64,000 nt of DNA from CAZWRV01 sp964636325 (GCA_964636325.1 CAZWRV010000018.1:14502-78501), one strand, 5' to 3'. Positions 1 to 8,138 are shown, counted from the first letter of the stretch. Notes: a model not told the origin generated them from the letters alone. Numbers and translations are program-made.

Positions 1-131
1 ATAGGAATGTAGGAGGCCTCGAAGGTAAGCAGATTCCAGCTTGACGTAATCCAGCTGAGTATGACCAGCAATGACAGCAGAATGCATATTCCCATGCAAA
101 TCCGGACTGCCTTGTTCGCCGTGTCCGACAT
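1..131 (-). CDS. Membrane protein, N-terminal part only (runs off the window)
   Basis: An open frame starts with ATG at 131 on the minus strand and stays open to the window edge, giving 43 codons. The visible protein begins MSDTANKAVRICMG and continues with a strongly hydrophobic stretch of about 20 residues (roughly residues 11-31), so it starts with a membrane anchor or signal-anchor. A GGGG-rich stretch just upstream could serve as a weak ribosome binding site. The gene is downstream of the minus-strand glycosyltransferase at 311-1819 and could be co-transcribed with it, although a repeat lies between them. The family cannot be told from this fragment. Confidence 0.55.
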   Translation of the reverse strand, partial: MSDTANKAVRICMGICILLSLLVILSWITSSWNLLTFEASYIP

Positions 132-147
132 GGCTCACCCCGCTGGA

Positions 148-223
148 TGGGAAGTAATCAGTGGGCAGTAATCGGTGATCCGTCACCAGTGATTATCAGT
201 TATTGAATCCCAATAACTTCCCA
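148..223. repeat. Inverted-repeat element with R4-type (TGATCGGT family) core
   Basis: TGGGAAGT (148-155) and ACTTCCCA (216-223) form an 8-bp perfect inverted repeat enclosing a core of AATCAGT/CGGTGATC/GATTATCAGTTATTG type. The core resembles the repeats at 56185-56224, 56671-56700 and 58660-58737. No gene is seen between 132 and 310. A separate TTCAGATTTCCTGA at 267-280 matches the terminal repeat of the element described at 3238-3329. Confidence 0.6.
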
Positions 224-310
224 CCTATTTACGTAGTATATGCGGCATTCCAAGTTTTTCAACAATTTCAGATTTCCTGAGAGAGCCAGTCACCCATCCA
301 TCCAAGCTCT

Positions 311-1819
311 TCATCTCTCCCAGCGGTATTCGTATGCCATCTTGTCGGGGTTCCAGTCGACGAGGAGTCGGCACTTCCTGCTGGAATCAAGAGATTTTCC
401 TTTCGAGCTGATCCTGATTCCTAGAAGTATGGCGTCGGCATCGAACTTGCCCCTGGCCCGATCCGAAACCAGTATGTCCAGGCTCGGAAGCCTTCCGTTC
501 TCATCTGCTGATTTCGCATATTCATCACCCCAGCTCCTTATCAGCCCGTAATGCGGGCCGTATTCCGACGGGTGGCCGCCCGCCGAGTCGAGAAACGCCA
601 GCGACGACAGGTTCACGGCGAGAACAACCACCAGCAGCGCCGGGAATATCAGATTCAAAAAGCCGAGATGTCGGATTTGTCGGAATGCCAACGTCATAAT
701 TACTGCGCCGGAAGGGAGGCTTATCAGGAAATAATGAGGGTATGTTTTTATGCCGAGGACGATATATCCTGCGGCGATTGTAAGAATTTGCATCGCTGCG
801 GTCCGGTATGCCAGATCTTTTTCACCATCATCAAGCCCAGGAATCATGGAACCGCAGTCTTCGACCGCCTTCTCGGCTTTGTTCCGGCGGACAAGCCCGG
901 CGATCAGAAGCGCAATCCCCGCGAACAACGCAGCTTTCATGATAAGCGAGCACGCTGCGGATGCAGCAGCTCCCGCAGGCCCGAATATCCAGCCATTGAC
1001 CTTCGTCAGATCGCTCCTGAAGTAATATTTGTAGAACGAGCAGGAGTAAAAGTCGGCCAGGTTGGAGACTGTCTCAATCGAGTTTGAGAGGAACTCAGGC
1101 CGGCCGGCCGAAAGATGACGCATCCCGTCCGACCTCAGCATGAAAACCGCATAAGGCAGAAAAAGCAGGATGACCGGCAGGACGCCGAGCAGCAATGTCT
1201 TGAGCCTGATCCTCTTCAAGGCCGCGCAGCAGATCACAAACGGCAGCAGGAAGAAGCCGGACATGTGGACGCTTGCCGCTACGGCGCTGGCCCAGAGGGC
1301 TAGCATCCAGCATTTTTCTTCGCCGGACATTAAAAATCGGACCGCCAGGCAAAAGACCGAAACGGAAAAGAGCGGCATCAATGACTGCGCCCATATATTG
1401 GAACTGTAGAGGATCAATGGAGGCAGGAGGGAAAGAATGGCCGCCGCACAGAGGTTTTCCTCGCGCGGAAGGATGTCCTTCATGAGAAAGAGCCAGGCGA
1501 TTACCGCCGCCGCCGAGCACAGCGCAAATATGAACGCGAAGGCCGGCGGACTTGCCGCGACAATTGAAAACAAACCCATGGCCCAGTAGAATCCGGGAGG
1601 ATTCGGAATTCCGACGCCGGACATCATCCCGTGCGAGATCATGAATCCGCGCCTAAAAACCTCGGGGCCGGCAATGACGGCGAGCGCCTGGTCGTCCTTG
1701 AACTCGAAGAACAGCAGCGAATAGAACCTCAGCAGTATCCCTGATACCGCCATTCCCAAGAGAAAGGCCTCAAGCTTGGAAAGCTTGAAAGCAGGTTTTT
1801 TCCATGCCGAAAGATTCAT
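311..1819 (-). CDS. GT39/ArnT-like polytopic membrane glycosyltransferase
   Basis: A 502-residue protein that is mostly hydrophobic, with around ten membrane segments. It has the layout of GT-C glycosyltransferases (PMT/ArnT, GT39), which transfer a sugar from a lipid-phosphate donor on the outer face of the membrane. A first membrane helix (about residues 18-38) is followed by an acidic FKDDQ motif (Asp42, Asp43), the position of the catalytic acidic pair in this clan. Later come paired hydrophobic helices and a soluble C-terminal part of about 110 residues. ATG at 1819 was preferred; an upstream TTG at 1834 is possible, and neither has a clear Shine-Dalgarno. Substrate and acceptor are unknown. 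Confidence 0.7.
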   Translation of the reverse strand: MNLSAWKKPAFKLSKLEAFLLGMAVSGILLRFYSLLFFEFKDDQALAVIAGPEVFRRGFMISHGMMSGVGIPNPPGFYWAMGLFSIVAASPPAFAFIFALCSAAAVIAWLFLMKDILPREENLCAAAILSLLPPLILYSSNIWAQSLMPLFSVSVFCLAVRFLMSGEEKCWMLALWASAVAASVHMSGFFLLPFVICCAALKRIRLKTLLLGVLPVILLFLPYAVFMLRSDGMRHLSAGRPEFLSNSIETVSNLADFYSCSFYKYYFRSDLTKVNGWIFGPAGAAASAACSLIMKAALFAGIALLIAGLVRRNKAEKAVEDCGSMIPGLDDGEKDLAYRTAAMQILTIAAGYIVLGIKTYPHYFLISLPSGAVIMTLAFRQIRHLGFLNLIFPALLVVVLAVNLSSLAFLDSAGGHPSEYGPHYGLIRSWGDEYAKSADENGRLPSLDILVSDRARGKFDADAILLGIRISSKGKSLDSSRKCRLLVDWNPDKMAYEYRWER

Positions 1820-1918
1820 ATGAAAATATATCAACTATGATCCGCCAAGGCAATTGTCCGCGGGCTAAAACGGGCATATTTTACATGGCCATCCATTCAT
1901 CCAACCACCCATGGGACG

Positions 1919-2179
1919 ATGCTGACAGAGCCTAAGGCGAAAAGGAAAGGTCTCGTCTCAGAAGCGTTGTTTTCATTCGTCGATATAGTCCCCACGTTGC
2001 TTGACATGGCAGGGATAACAGATCGCCGCATGGGCTGCGATGGAATTATACAGGCGGCGGCGCTGAACGGGGATGCCCGCGAAATCCGCGACAACGTGAC
2101 TTTATGGAAAGCCTATAAAATTGAAATTTTTTTGCAATTAGATGAGAATAATTCTCAAAATCTCCGTTTATATTTTTAG
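1919..2179 (+). pseudogene. Remnant of a sulfatase gene (C-terminal half fragment)
   Basis: The frame encodes VSEALFSFVDIVPTLLDMAG, which matches the conserved sulfatase segment (V-D-hydrophobic-x-PTLLDLAG-I) that lies well downstream of the active-site CxPSR motif. No active-site part, no start region and no recognisable sulfatase C-terminus accompany it. The homology fades after about 2110, and the frame then runs through AT-rich intergenic DNA to a chance stop. The left flank is CCATCC-type repeat DNA. Read as a decayed, truncated sulfatase. With the FGE-like protein at 10150-12102 it hints that sulfated glycans are or were handled here. Confidence 0.65.
2144..2156. promoter_or_regulatory. 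Perfect palindrome GAGAATAATTCTC upstream of the 2243 gene
   Basis: A 13-base palindrome in an AT-rich stretch 87 bases ahead of the secreted-protein start. An almost identical palindrome, AAGAATAATTCTT, lies at 40743-40755 upstream of another secreted hypothetical protein. A shared operator is possible. The binding protein is unknown. Confidence 0.35.
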
Positions 2180-2242
2180 AGTCGTCGAAGAAAGGCTCTT
2201 CGAGACCAATAGCAGAATAAAAAGAAAGGTGGCGTCGTTAAA

Positions 2243-3163
2243 ATGAAAAAGATTTTGTGTGTTCTCCTGATGTCTGTGCTGTCCTCATTCTCATTTGGCC
2301 AGAGCTTACACAGCATAAGCGGAACTGTTACGGGAGACGTGTCGGAGGGGGTTTCCATGACCCTTTCCGGCGCAGGTGTTTCGGTCGCGACGACTGCAGC
2401 GGACGGAACTTATGCGTTCACCGGACTTCCAGACGGCATTTATACTGTGACACCTGGCCTGACTGGATACATATTTGATCCCTCGTCCGAAAATGTGACC
2501 GTGGACGGAACCGACGTGGGCAATGTCGATTTCATCTCGGAAAAGGTCGAGATGTCGGCCACTATCTCGAAGCTTTCGTTCAGTTCGTCCTACAAGGAGA
2601 CCGCAAAAAAGGTATGCGAGGATGGCGACTGCTGGTATGAAATCTATTCTACGGACAGGTTCTCCATGCAGGTGACAATCCAGTTCCCTCCGGACTTCGA
2701 TCCGGCGACGATAGTCGAGGGATCGGATTTCATATTCAATTTCGGGATTTATTCCTACTCGGACACGTTCGGAAACGGGACATCCGAGGATACGGTCAAG
2801 ACATTCAAGTCGAAGAGGGACAAAGGCGGTTCCGCAAAATTCACCTTGAAGGCTTACGACATGATAAAGGACAAGCTCGTTCCCTCGGAGAAGATATCGC
2901 TCGCATGGGACAAGAAGAAAAAACTGACGATCAAGATAACCGGCATCCCCCCCGTCGGCTCCGGAATCAACATCCTCGACCTTTCCGGAAGCGACATCGG
3001 GCCTGTAAACGGCACCGTTGACACCTTCTACCTAGTATTCGGTGATTTCGGGGCGGAGTTTACGGCGGGTCAGTCCGTGGGCTACTCCGGCAAGAAAAGC
3101 GCCAAATACCACAGCAAGGCTGAAAGCGATCTGGTAAGCTGGACTGCGAAAGGCAAACTTTAG
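2243..3163 (+). CDS. Secreted protein with an N-terminal carboxypeptidase-regulatory-like domain
   Basis: A 306-residue exported protein. Residues 1-21 (MKKILCVLLMSVLSSFSFGQS) form a clear signal peptide. Residues about 25-95 read as a beta-sandwich of the carboxypeptidase-regulatory/SdrD-B-like type: SGTVTG, then AADGTYAFTGLPDGIYTVTP, ending in a GNVDF edge strand. The remaining 200 residues are beta-rich with many Lys, Asp and Thr and no recognised catalytic motif. This C-terminal half resembles in style the C-terminal half of the 44328-46022 product. Start: ATG at 2243 preceded by AAAGAAAGGTGG. A hairpin follows the gene at 3198-3234. A role as a surface or binding protein is inferred only. 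Confidence 0.75.
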   Translation: MKKILCVLLMSVLSSFSFGQSLHSISGTVTGDVSEGVSMTLSGAGVSVATTAADGTYAFTGLPDGIYTVTPGLTGYIFDPSSENVTVDGTDVGNVDFISEKVEMSATISKLSFSSSYKETAKKVCEDGDCWYEIYSTDRFSMQVTIQFPPDFDPATIVEGSDFIFNFGIYSYSDTFGNGTSEDTVKTFKSKRDKGGSAKFTLKAYDMIKDKLVPSEKISLAWDKKKKLTIKITGIPPVGSGINILDLSGSDIGPVNGTVDTFYLVFGDFGAEFTAGQSVGYSGKKSAKYHSKAESDLVSWTAKGKL

Positions 3164-3197
3164 ATTTGCAGATAAAATTCCTGCCATATCTTCAAGT

Positions 3198-3234
3198 ATG
3201 AATTCAGCAAAAGTGCGTAGTTTGCTGAATTCAT
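3198..3234 (+). terminator. Perfect 14-bp stem-loop after the 2243-3163 gene
   Basis: ATGAATTCAGCAAA (3198-3211) pairs perfectly with TTTGCTGAATTCAT (3221-3234) across a 9-base loop, 34 bases past the stop codon. No T-tract follows, so it may be a non-canonical terminator or an mRNA-stabilising hairpin. Confidence 0.5.
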
Positions 3235-3237
3235 AAG

Positions 3238-3329
3238 TTCAGATTTCCGGCGCCCCGCCCTGAAAAGCCGCATGGGTATTTTCCAGCCGTTTTTAAGCTT
3301 TGCATAGTGAGCGGGTCAGGAAATCTGAA
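3238..3329. repeat. 92-bp inverted-repeat element, copy 1
   Basis: Starts TTCAGATTTCC (3238-3248) and ends GGAAATCTGAA (3319-3329), a perfect 11-bp terminal inverted repeat that extends imperfectly to about 24 bp (GGCGCCCCGC facing GAGCGGGTCA). A second copy with the same ends and conserved interior (GTATTT near the middle, GAGCGG near the right end) is at 60775-60864. A solitary end is at 267-280. It looks like a small non-autonomous element. Confidence 0.75.
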
Positions 3330-3411
3330 GTTGCAAACTCGGCGACAATGGTTTATCTTCATCGACTTTCAAACCATAAATCTGCATCATTCAGCCATGG
3401 AGAAAAGCAAG

Positions 3412-4209
3412 ATGAAGCCGATCGGTCTGCAGCTCTACACGGTCAGGGAACTACTCGGTGAGTCGAAAGAAAGCTTCATGTCGACCATGAAGCATGTTTC
3501 GGAAATCGGATTCTTGGGTGTCGAGGGCGGTCTCGGCGAGGCAAAGAAGTATGGGATGACGCCGGGGCAATACAAGGAACTGCTTGACAAGCTCGGGTTG
3601 AAGATGATAACAGGGCCGGGGCCGAAAGCAGACCTCTCCAACGTCGAGGAAATCGCCATGCTCAGCAAGCTTTTCGGTTTCAAGCAGCTCTTCGGCGGCT
3701 TCGGATGGGACGAGTTCAAGACGATGGATTCGATAAAAAAGACGGCGGAGCTTGTAAACCGCATGACGGCGGCGGTCAAGCCGCACAGCCTGGAGCTATG
3801 CCTGCACAACCATTTCTATGAGTTCGATCGCGTCAACGGGCGTATCGCGATGGAATACATCGCCGAGCTCTGTCCGGACGTTAAGTTCGAGCTGGATCTA
3901 TACTGGGTCACCAATTTCGGCGCGTGCGACGCAGCCGAGCAGGTGAAGAAGTTCCGCGCAAGGACGCCAATCCTGCACGTCAAGGACGGCATGATGGAAC
4001 GCCCGGAAGGCCAGCCCTACGGCGGGCCGATGTCCGCGGTCGGCGCCGGCAGGGTCAACATCAAGGGAGGCATCGCCGCCGCGGATCCGAACGTCCTCAA
4101 ATGGCTGGTCGTAGAGATAGACCGCTGCGAGGGCGACCGCGTCAAGGCCGTCGAGGCCAGCTACAGGTATCTGGTGGACAACAAGCTCGGAGAGGGAAAG
4201 GTCAAGTAA
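3412..4209 (+). CDS. Sugar phosphate isomerase/epimerase-like protein (xylose-isomerase-like TIM barrel)
   Basis: A 265-residue cytoplasmic protein starting MKPIGLQLYTVRELL, the classic opening of AP_endonuc_2/xylose-isomerase-like TIM barrels. The family's metal-site motifs follow in order: HNHFYEF, the ELDLYW aspartate, HVKDG and VVEID near the end. Such proteins isomerise, epimerise or dehydrate sugars and inositols and often pair with Gfo/Idh/MocA oxidoreductases, as here with the 4408-5442 gene. The start at 3412 was chosen because GGAG at 3399-3402 sits at proper distance; ATG 3397 lies upstream in frame. The frame also extends back to GTG 3307, inside a repeat, which is unlikely to be used. 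The exact substrate is not predictable. Confidence 0.8.
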   Translation: MKPIGLQLYTVRELLGESKESFMSTMKHVSEIGFLGVEGGLGEAKKYGMTPGQYKELLDKLGLKMITGPGPKADLSNVEEIAMLSKLFGFKQLFGGFGWDEFKTMDSIKKTAELVNRMTAAVKPHSLELCLHNHFYEFDRVNGRIAMEYIAELCPDVKFELDLYWVTNFGACDAAEQVKKFRARTPILHVKDGMMERPEGQPYGGPMSAVGAGRVNIKGGIAAADPNVLKWLVVEIDRCEGDRVKAVEASYRYLVDNKLGEGKVK

Positions 4210-4380
4210 CGTCATCGCGGAAGGATGCTTGGACGGATGGATATTGGATGGATGGGGATTGGATGGATGGGGATGAATCCAAAAAATCAGATAAAATCGG
4301 ACGAATACCTCCTTATCCTTATTTCAAAATTGTTTTTCTATCTTAATCCATCACCAACCATCCACTCATCCAACCACACA
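4210..4380. repeat. GGATGGATGG-type repeat region
   Basis: Holds a tandem 15-base direct repeat, ATTGGATGGATGGGG, at 4243-4257 and 4258-4272. Facing complementary CCATCCACTCATCCAACC DNA lies near 4355-4373, so the stretch can form a long imperfect hairpin. Similar CCATCC-rich DNA is at about 293-305 and 1887-1910. No gene is seen here. Confidence 0.5.
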
Positions 4381-4407
4381 AAACCAAACTTAAAATAAGG
4401 GGTTTCC

Positions 4408-5442
4408 ATGAAGACATATAAGGTCGCATTCATCGGCTGCGGGCGCATCGCCTGCCTGCATGCGGACGGCTACAAGGGCAATCCGCAGTGCAAGATCGTC
4501 GCGCTGGCCGACGTCAAGGCTGATGCCGCGAAGGGATTAGCCGAAAAATACGGATACGCCGACGCCAAGATATTCTCCGACTACAAGAAGATGATCCGCG
4601 AGATCAGGCCGGACATCGTAAGCATCTGCCTCTGGACCGGCCTGCACGCCGAGGTAGTCAAATACTGCGTCAGGGCGAAAGTTCCCGCCATCCACTGCGA
4701 AAAGCCGATGGCGCCGTCATGGAGCGAGGCATTGTCCATGGCAAGGGCCGTCGAGAAGTCAAGAACTCAGCTCACTTTCAACCACCAGCGCCGCAAGCTG
4801 CCTGTATTTCTGAAGGCGCGCGAACTGCTGAGGAAGGGAGCCATCGGAAAGCTCCAGCGCATCGAGGCATTCAATCCACAGAACATCCTCGACTGGGGGA
4901 CTCACGTGGTCGACATGTGCTTCAACATGAACGGAGACAAGCCCGCGGTGCGCGTCCTGGGCCAGGTCGACGCCAGACCGGGCGGGGCATGGTTCGGCAT
5001 ACCGTTCGAGAAGTCCGCGATCGGCCGTATTACTTTCGCAAACGGAGTAACCGCCGTAATCCAGTCCGGCGATGACAAGGAGATGGTCCTCGGGTTCCGG
5101 CTTATCGGCACCGACGGCGAAATCGAAATCCTGGAAGAGAAGCCGCATCTGCGCGTCCGCGCAAAAGGGAAGCCCTCTCTTCAGCCGTTGAAAATCGCCG
5201 GACATCTGCACGGCGTTGAGACCAACGAGCACATACACGCGGTGATCAAGGATGTCACGGACGGCCTCTCCGGACGCAGGAAGCCCGAGCTTTCCATGAA
5301 AAACGCTCTGCGCGCCACGGAAGTCATCTACGCCTGGTATGAGTCCGCGCTAAAGCGGCAGGCTGTCGAACTGCCGCTCAAGCCAGGCGCCGCCAATTAT
5401 CCGGCCCTGGCAAAGGCAGCAGGGATAAAACCAGGAAAATAA
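4408..5442 (+). CDS. Gfo/Idh/MocA family oxidoreductase
   Basis: A 344-residue NAD(P)-dependent sugar/inositol oxidoreductase-like protein. The N-terminal Rossmann fold has the dinucleotide motif GCGRIA (Gly10, Gly12). The hallmark EKP is at Glu98-Lys99-Pro100, and an active-site Asp162-x3-His166 pair (DWGTH) is in the second domain, as in family members that oxidise a sugar hydroxyl or hydrolyse by an oxidation-elimination route. Start ATG 4408 has AAGGGG seven bases upstream. It lies 198 bases after the isomerase-like gene on the same strand, with a repeat between. Together they suggest intracellular conversion of an uncommon sugar. Substrate unknown. Confidence 0.88.
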   Translation: MKTYKVAFIGCGRIACLHADGYKGNPQCKIVALADVKADAAKGLAEKYGYADAKIFSDYKKMIREIRPDIVSICLWTGLHAEVVKYCVRAKVPAIHCEKPMAPSWSEALSMARAVEKSRTQLTFNHQRRKLPVFLKARELLRKGAIGKLQRIEAFNPQNILDWGTHVVDMCFNMNGDKPAVRVLGQVDARPGGAWFGIPFEKSAIGRITFANGVTAVIQSGDDKEMVLGFRLIGTDGEIEILEEKPHLRVRAKGKPSLQPLKIAGHLHGVETNEHIHAVIKDVTDGLSGRRKPELSMKNALRATEVIYAWYESALKRQAVELPLKPGAANYPALAKAAGIKPGK

Positions 5443-5582
5443 TTGACGCAAAAGCAAAATTGCAGGCAATCCGAAGACGAGGACAATGGGTAGAGGCGGC
5501 AAAAAGCCGAATCGATAAAATGAAACATTTTGGCTCGACATGCGCCTTCTGCTGACGGAGACCGCAGCAGGGGTCACTTTAT

Positions 5583-5960
5583 TCATGGTATTCGGGTTCC
5601 ACCTGCATGCCATCGCCGCCTCCTCATGCCACTGGTTACCGAGGCGCGCGCCGATGAACGTGCCTTCAGGGAAATACCTCGCGATAGTGTCGAGATACAC
5701 CGGGCGGTGACGGCCGTTGTTGACGTCCATCTCGCGGTCTGATGGGGTCCGAGAGAAAATCCCGGTATGGAATATGGCCGGGATACGGTGCTTGGCGATG
5801 CATTCATAGACGGGCATAAAAGAAGGATCATCGTAGTTCGCCTTGGGATTGATGAACTTGATCCCTTTGAAGCCTTGGTGGACGAAGTCATCCACGCATG
5901 TCGGCGGATCGATTCCGAGATCGACGCAGGCGAATGGGATGATAGTGATATTGTTTATAC
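5583..5960 (-). pseudogene. Remnant of an amidohydrolase-2 family gene
   Basis: On the minus strand the frame encodes an amidohydrolase-like core: FACVDLGIDPPTCVDDFV, then GFKGIKFINPKANYDD, PVYECIAKHRIPAIFHTG and FPEGTFIGARLG. These match the central TIM-barrel part of the Amidohydro_2 family (G-hKGhKhhxP; hhhHTG). The N-terminal metal-binding HxH part and the end of the family are missing. The frame opens upstream only into antisense of the neighbouring gene. It is therefore a decayed fragment directly downstream of the 679-aa gene. Bases 5443-5582 hold nothing recognisable. Confidence 0.65.
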
Positions 5961-8000
5961 TCAGGAGGCAGGAGCTTTTTCGACGAGTTTGCCGCCGACG
6001 CCTTCCAAGCCGGGGACGGTCGGTCTTTCGGCTATCCTCCGCCACCAATCCAGATTTCGGTGCGCCAGGGGACGGCCGATCCAGGGCACGTGCGCAAGAT
6101 CGACGCCGTCCGCCGCCAGCGGCGGCGCCGCCACAGCCTGGCCGTTCACGACCGCCGCCTTCACCGACTGCTGGAGCGGATCCAGCCAGAGCATCATTTC
6201 CCTGTTGCCGCGCCGGTAGCGGACACGCCGGGCCTCCATGACCGTGGTGTCGGAAATCTCCGCTTTCCGCAGATCGCGCAGGAATGCGCCGGCGGAGGAT
6301 TGTTCGCGCGTGGTGCTGATTTCGCAGACGAACCCGTTCTGCACCCGTTTCAGGTCGGCCTGGGCGAAGTCGCGCGGACGGCCTTCATAATTATAGAAGG
6401 AGATGACGCGGTATCCGTTTTCGCGGCGGCTGCGTACCACCGATTTCCGGCCAAGGTTGCTGGCGGGCAATGGGTAGAATGCCAGCAGTACAGGACCGTC
6501 GCACAGAATGACCCAGTCGGTCGTGGCGCAATCTCCGTCACCGTCCTTCAAGCGGCGGCTGCCGATCCAGATTTCGTCTACGGGCGACGTTAGTTCCTGC
6601 AGGATCAGGGCGAGCTTGAGCGATCGGATCCCGGTGTATTGCGCCGCATTGGGATGCGCGAGCAGGAGCGCACGGCGGTCGTCCTGGACCGTGAACGTTA
6701 CGCCCTGCTGGTGGAGCAGACCCATGGTCGCGGGCGTCTCCGGCTGGGCTTCATTCTGGATGTAGCGCGAGAATACGGCGCGCATGTCGTCCCATTTTTT
6801 TACGGGGTAACGGCGCCGATGGATGATGTAGAAGGTCTCGCACTGGCCGCCGTTGAGGAACATTCTTGTGGCGGTGCCGAGGGCGAAATCTTTTTCCATA
6901 TAGGTGACGAGCTGGCTGTCGGACGCGCCGAAGTCGGCGCAGCGTCCCGGTATGTGCGCCACGCCGCCGCCCTTCAAACGCCTGTATTCGCCGGAGTGGA
7001 ACGTGCCGGATTCGGTGGTGCCCTGTGCGCGGTAGGGATATTGTTTCCGGAGGAACAGATTGCCGATCCGGTCGGGGATTCGGTGGAGTGTGCCGGCGTA
7101 GCCGCCGCATCCGGCCTGGCAGAAGGGAAGGTTGTTGGCGCGCGCCTCCCAGCTCCGGGCCTCGTTCTCGCCGAAAAGCCGGTCAAGCGGGTTCGGGACC
7201 ACCAGGTCGCCAAGTGCGATCCACATCATGGCGGCGGCGATGCCGTCCCAGGCTATGGAGTTGCTGTGGTATGAGCGTGAATGCGGGCCGGCATGCCATG
7301 AGATTTCAGGATGCCAGTGCACGGCCAGATCAAGCCACATGCGCTCGGCGGCCGACTGCGCCAGGCGCCTCGCTTCGGAATGGCGGGCTAGAATGGCGGT
7401 CTCGGTCAGCCCGTGCAGCGTGGGCGCCGCATAGGTCGGGCTGTTGTATTCGGAGAAGAAGCCGCGTCGCGTCAGCATGTCGCGCAGGGAGTAGAGATTG
7501 TCCAGCCCCGCCTGCAGGCCGGCCTTGCTGCCGACCAGTTCACCGCCCACTGCGAGTATGAACGTGCCCATGGCGGGGAAGTTGTCGTTGTAGCCGACAA
7601 AGGCGTTGTGCGGACGGCGCACATGCTCCACTTCCTTCGCCACGTGCTTGACGATGCGCCGGCGGTTGACAGGCGAAAGCCTATTGGGATATCTCAGCAC
7701 GATCTCGATTAGACTCTGCGTTGTGAAATCGCAGCTCTGAAGTTCCACGTTGTCAAGAATGCGATTGGCGAAAACAGCGTCTGCCGGACTACCTTCGAAG
7801 AAGGCCACGGCGGAGTGCACGATCTCGCGCAGATAGAACGGCGTGTTCCGATATTTGCCGGCGGCCGCGCCCTCGCTCCTGCCGTCGCTTATCAAGCAGC
7901 GTCCGTCGGCGTCGAAGAACTCGCGGCATTTCTCACGGACTACGGCGAAAAGGTGCGCGCTGCGTTCGCGCTGAAACTTCAGATTCCATGGCTTTTGCAT
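5961..8000 (-). CDS. Putative (alpha/alpha)-toroid carbohydrate-active protein, paralogue of the 33728-35368 product
   Basis: A 679-residue protein with no obvious signal peptide at the chosen start. The N-terminal 300 residues are helix-rich with repeated aromatic/acidic motifs (RGFFSEYNSPTY, then GPHSRSYHSN). The second half is beta-rich, a layout typical of polysaccharide lyases and heparinase-like proteins. Matching blocks in the 33728-35368 protein (GIDEFCSSTYNEVVYEGL; REYPFRASG; LSDAAMGSMTGG) show the two are related. Start ATG 8000 has GAGGA seven bases upstream; the frame is open back to 8132 but lacks a better site. Transcribed divergently from the GntR/LacI regulator gene, which probably controls it. 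Catalytic activity is unproven. Confidence 0.7.
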   Translation of the reverse strand: MQKPWNLKFQRERSAHLFAVVREKCREFFDADGRCLISDGRSEGAAAGKYRNTPFYLREIVHSAVAFFEGSPADAVFANRILDNVELQSCDFTTQSLIEIVLRYPNRLSPVNRRRIVKHVAKEVEHVRRPHNAFVGYNDNFPAMGTFILAVGGELVGSKAGLQAGLDNLYSLRDMLTRRGFFSEYNSPTYAAPTLHGLTETAILARHSEARRLAQSAAERMWLDLAVHWHPEISWHAGPHSRSYHSNSIAWDGIAAAMMWIALGDLVVPNPLDRLFGENEARSWEARANNLPFCQAGCGGYAGTLHRIPDRIGNLFLRKQYPYRAQGTTESGTFHSGEYRRLKGGGVAHIPGRCADFGASDSQLVTYMEKDFALGTATRMFLNGGQCETFYIIHRRRYPVKKWDDMRAVFSRYIQNEAQPETPATMGLLHQQGVTFTVQDDRRALLLAHPNAAQYTGIRSLKLALILQELTSPVDEIWIGSRRLKDGDGDCATTDWVILCDGPVLLAFYPLPASNLGRKSVVRSRRENGYRVISFYNYEGRPRDFAQADLKRVQNGFVCEISTTREQSSAGAFLRDLRKAEISDTTVMEARRVRYRRGNREMMLWLDPLQQSVKAAVVNGQAVAAPPLAADGVDLAHVPWIGRPLAHRNLDWWRRIAERPTVPGLEGVGGKLVEKAPAS

Positions 8001-8074
8001 GATGATGTCCTCGTTACTTCCAATCAGGGTTTCAAGATTCCATGCCGGCATGAATAAAACGGAGTAATTTTTCT

Positions 8075-8113
8075 TGTCAAGGTCTTGACATCGGGTACGG
8101 GAAGAGTTAAAAT
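8075..8113 (+). promoter_or_regulatory. Divergent promoter with back-to-back -35 boxes in a palindrome
   Basis: TTGACA (8085-8090), a 17-base spacer and TAAAAT (8108-8113) make a near-consensus sigma-70 promoter reading right into the regulator gene. TTGACA on the minus strand (8080-8075), with a weaker -10 (TTATTC or TATTCA at about 8057-8051), would read left into the 8000 start. The two -35 boxes form the perfect 16-bp palindrome TGTCAAGGTCTTGACA. Confidence 0.7.
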
Positions 8114-8114
8114 A

Positions 8115-8138
8115 AGTTAGATAGTCAACCATCTAACT
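8115..8138. promoter_or_regulatory. Operator candidate AGTTAGAT-N8-ATCTAACT
   Basis: A perfect 8+8 inverted repeat directly after the rightward -10 box, overlapping the expected transcription start and 26 bases ahead of the regulator start. Its position suggests autorepression by the GntR/LacI-type regulator and possible control of both divergent genes. No second copy was noticed elsewhere in the window. Confidence 0.65.

Noticed and set aside
551..1087. Rightward open frame of 178 codons inside the glycosyltransferase region
   Set aside because: It is antisense to the well-supported GT39-like membrane protein and has Arg/Gln-rich composition typical of a shadow frame in GC-rich DNA.
1095..1520. 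Alternative leftward frame inside the glycosyltransferase gene
   Set aside because: Same strand but different frame from a continuous membrane protein; composition is non-membrane and Arg/Gly/Pro-rich as expected for an out-of-frame reading.
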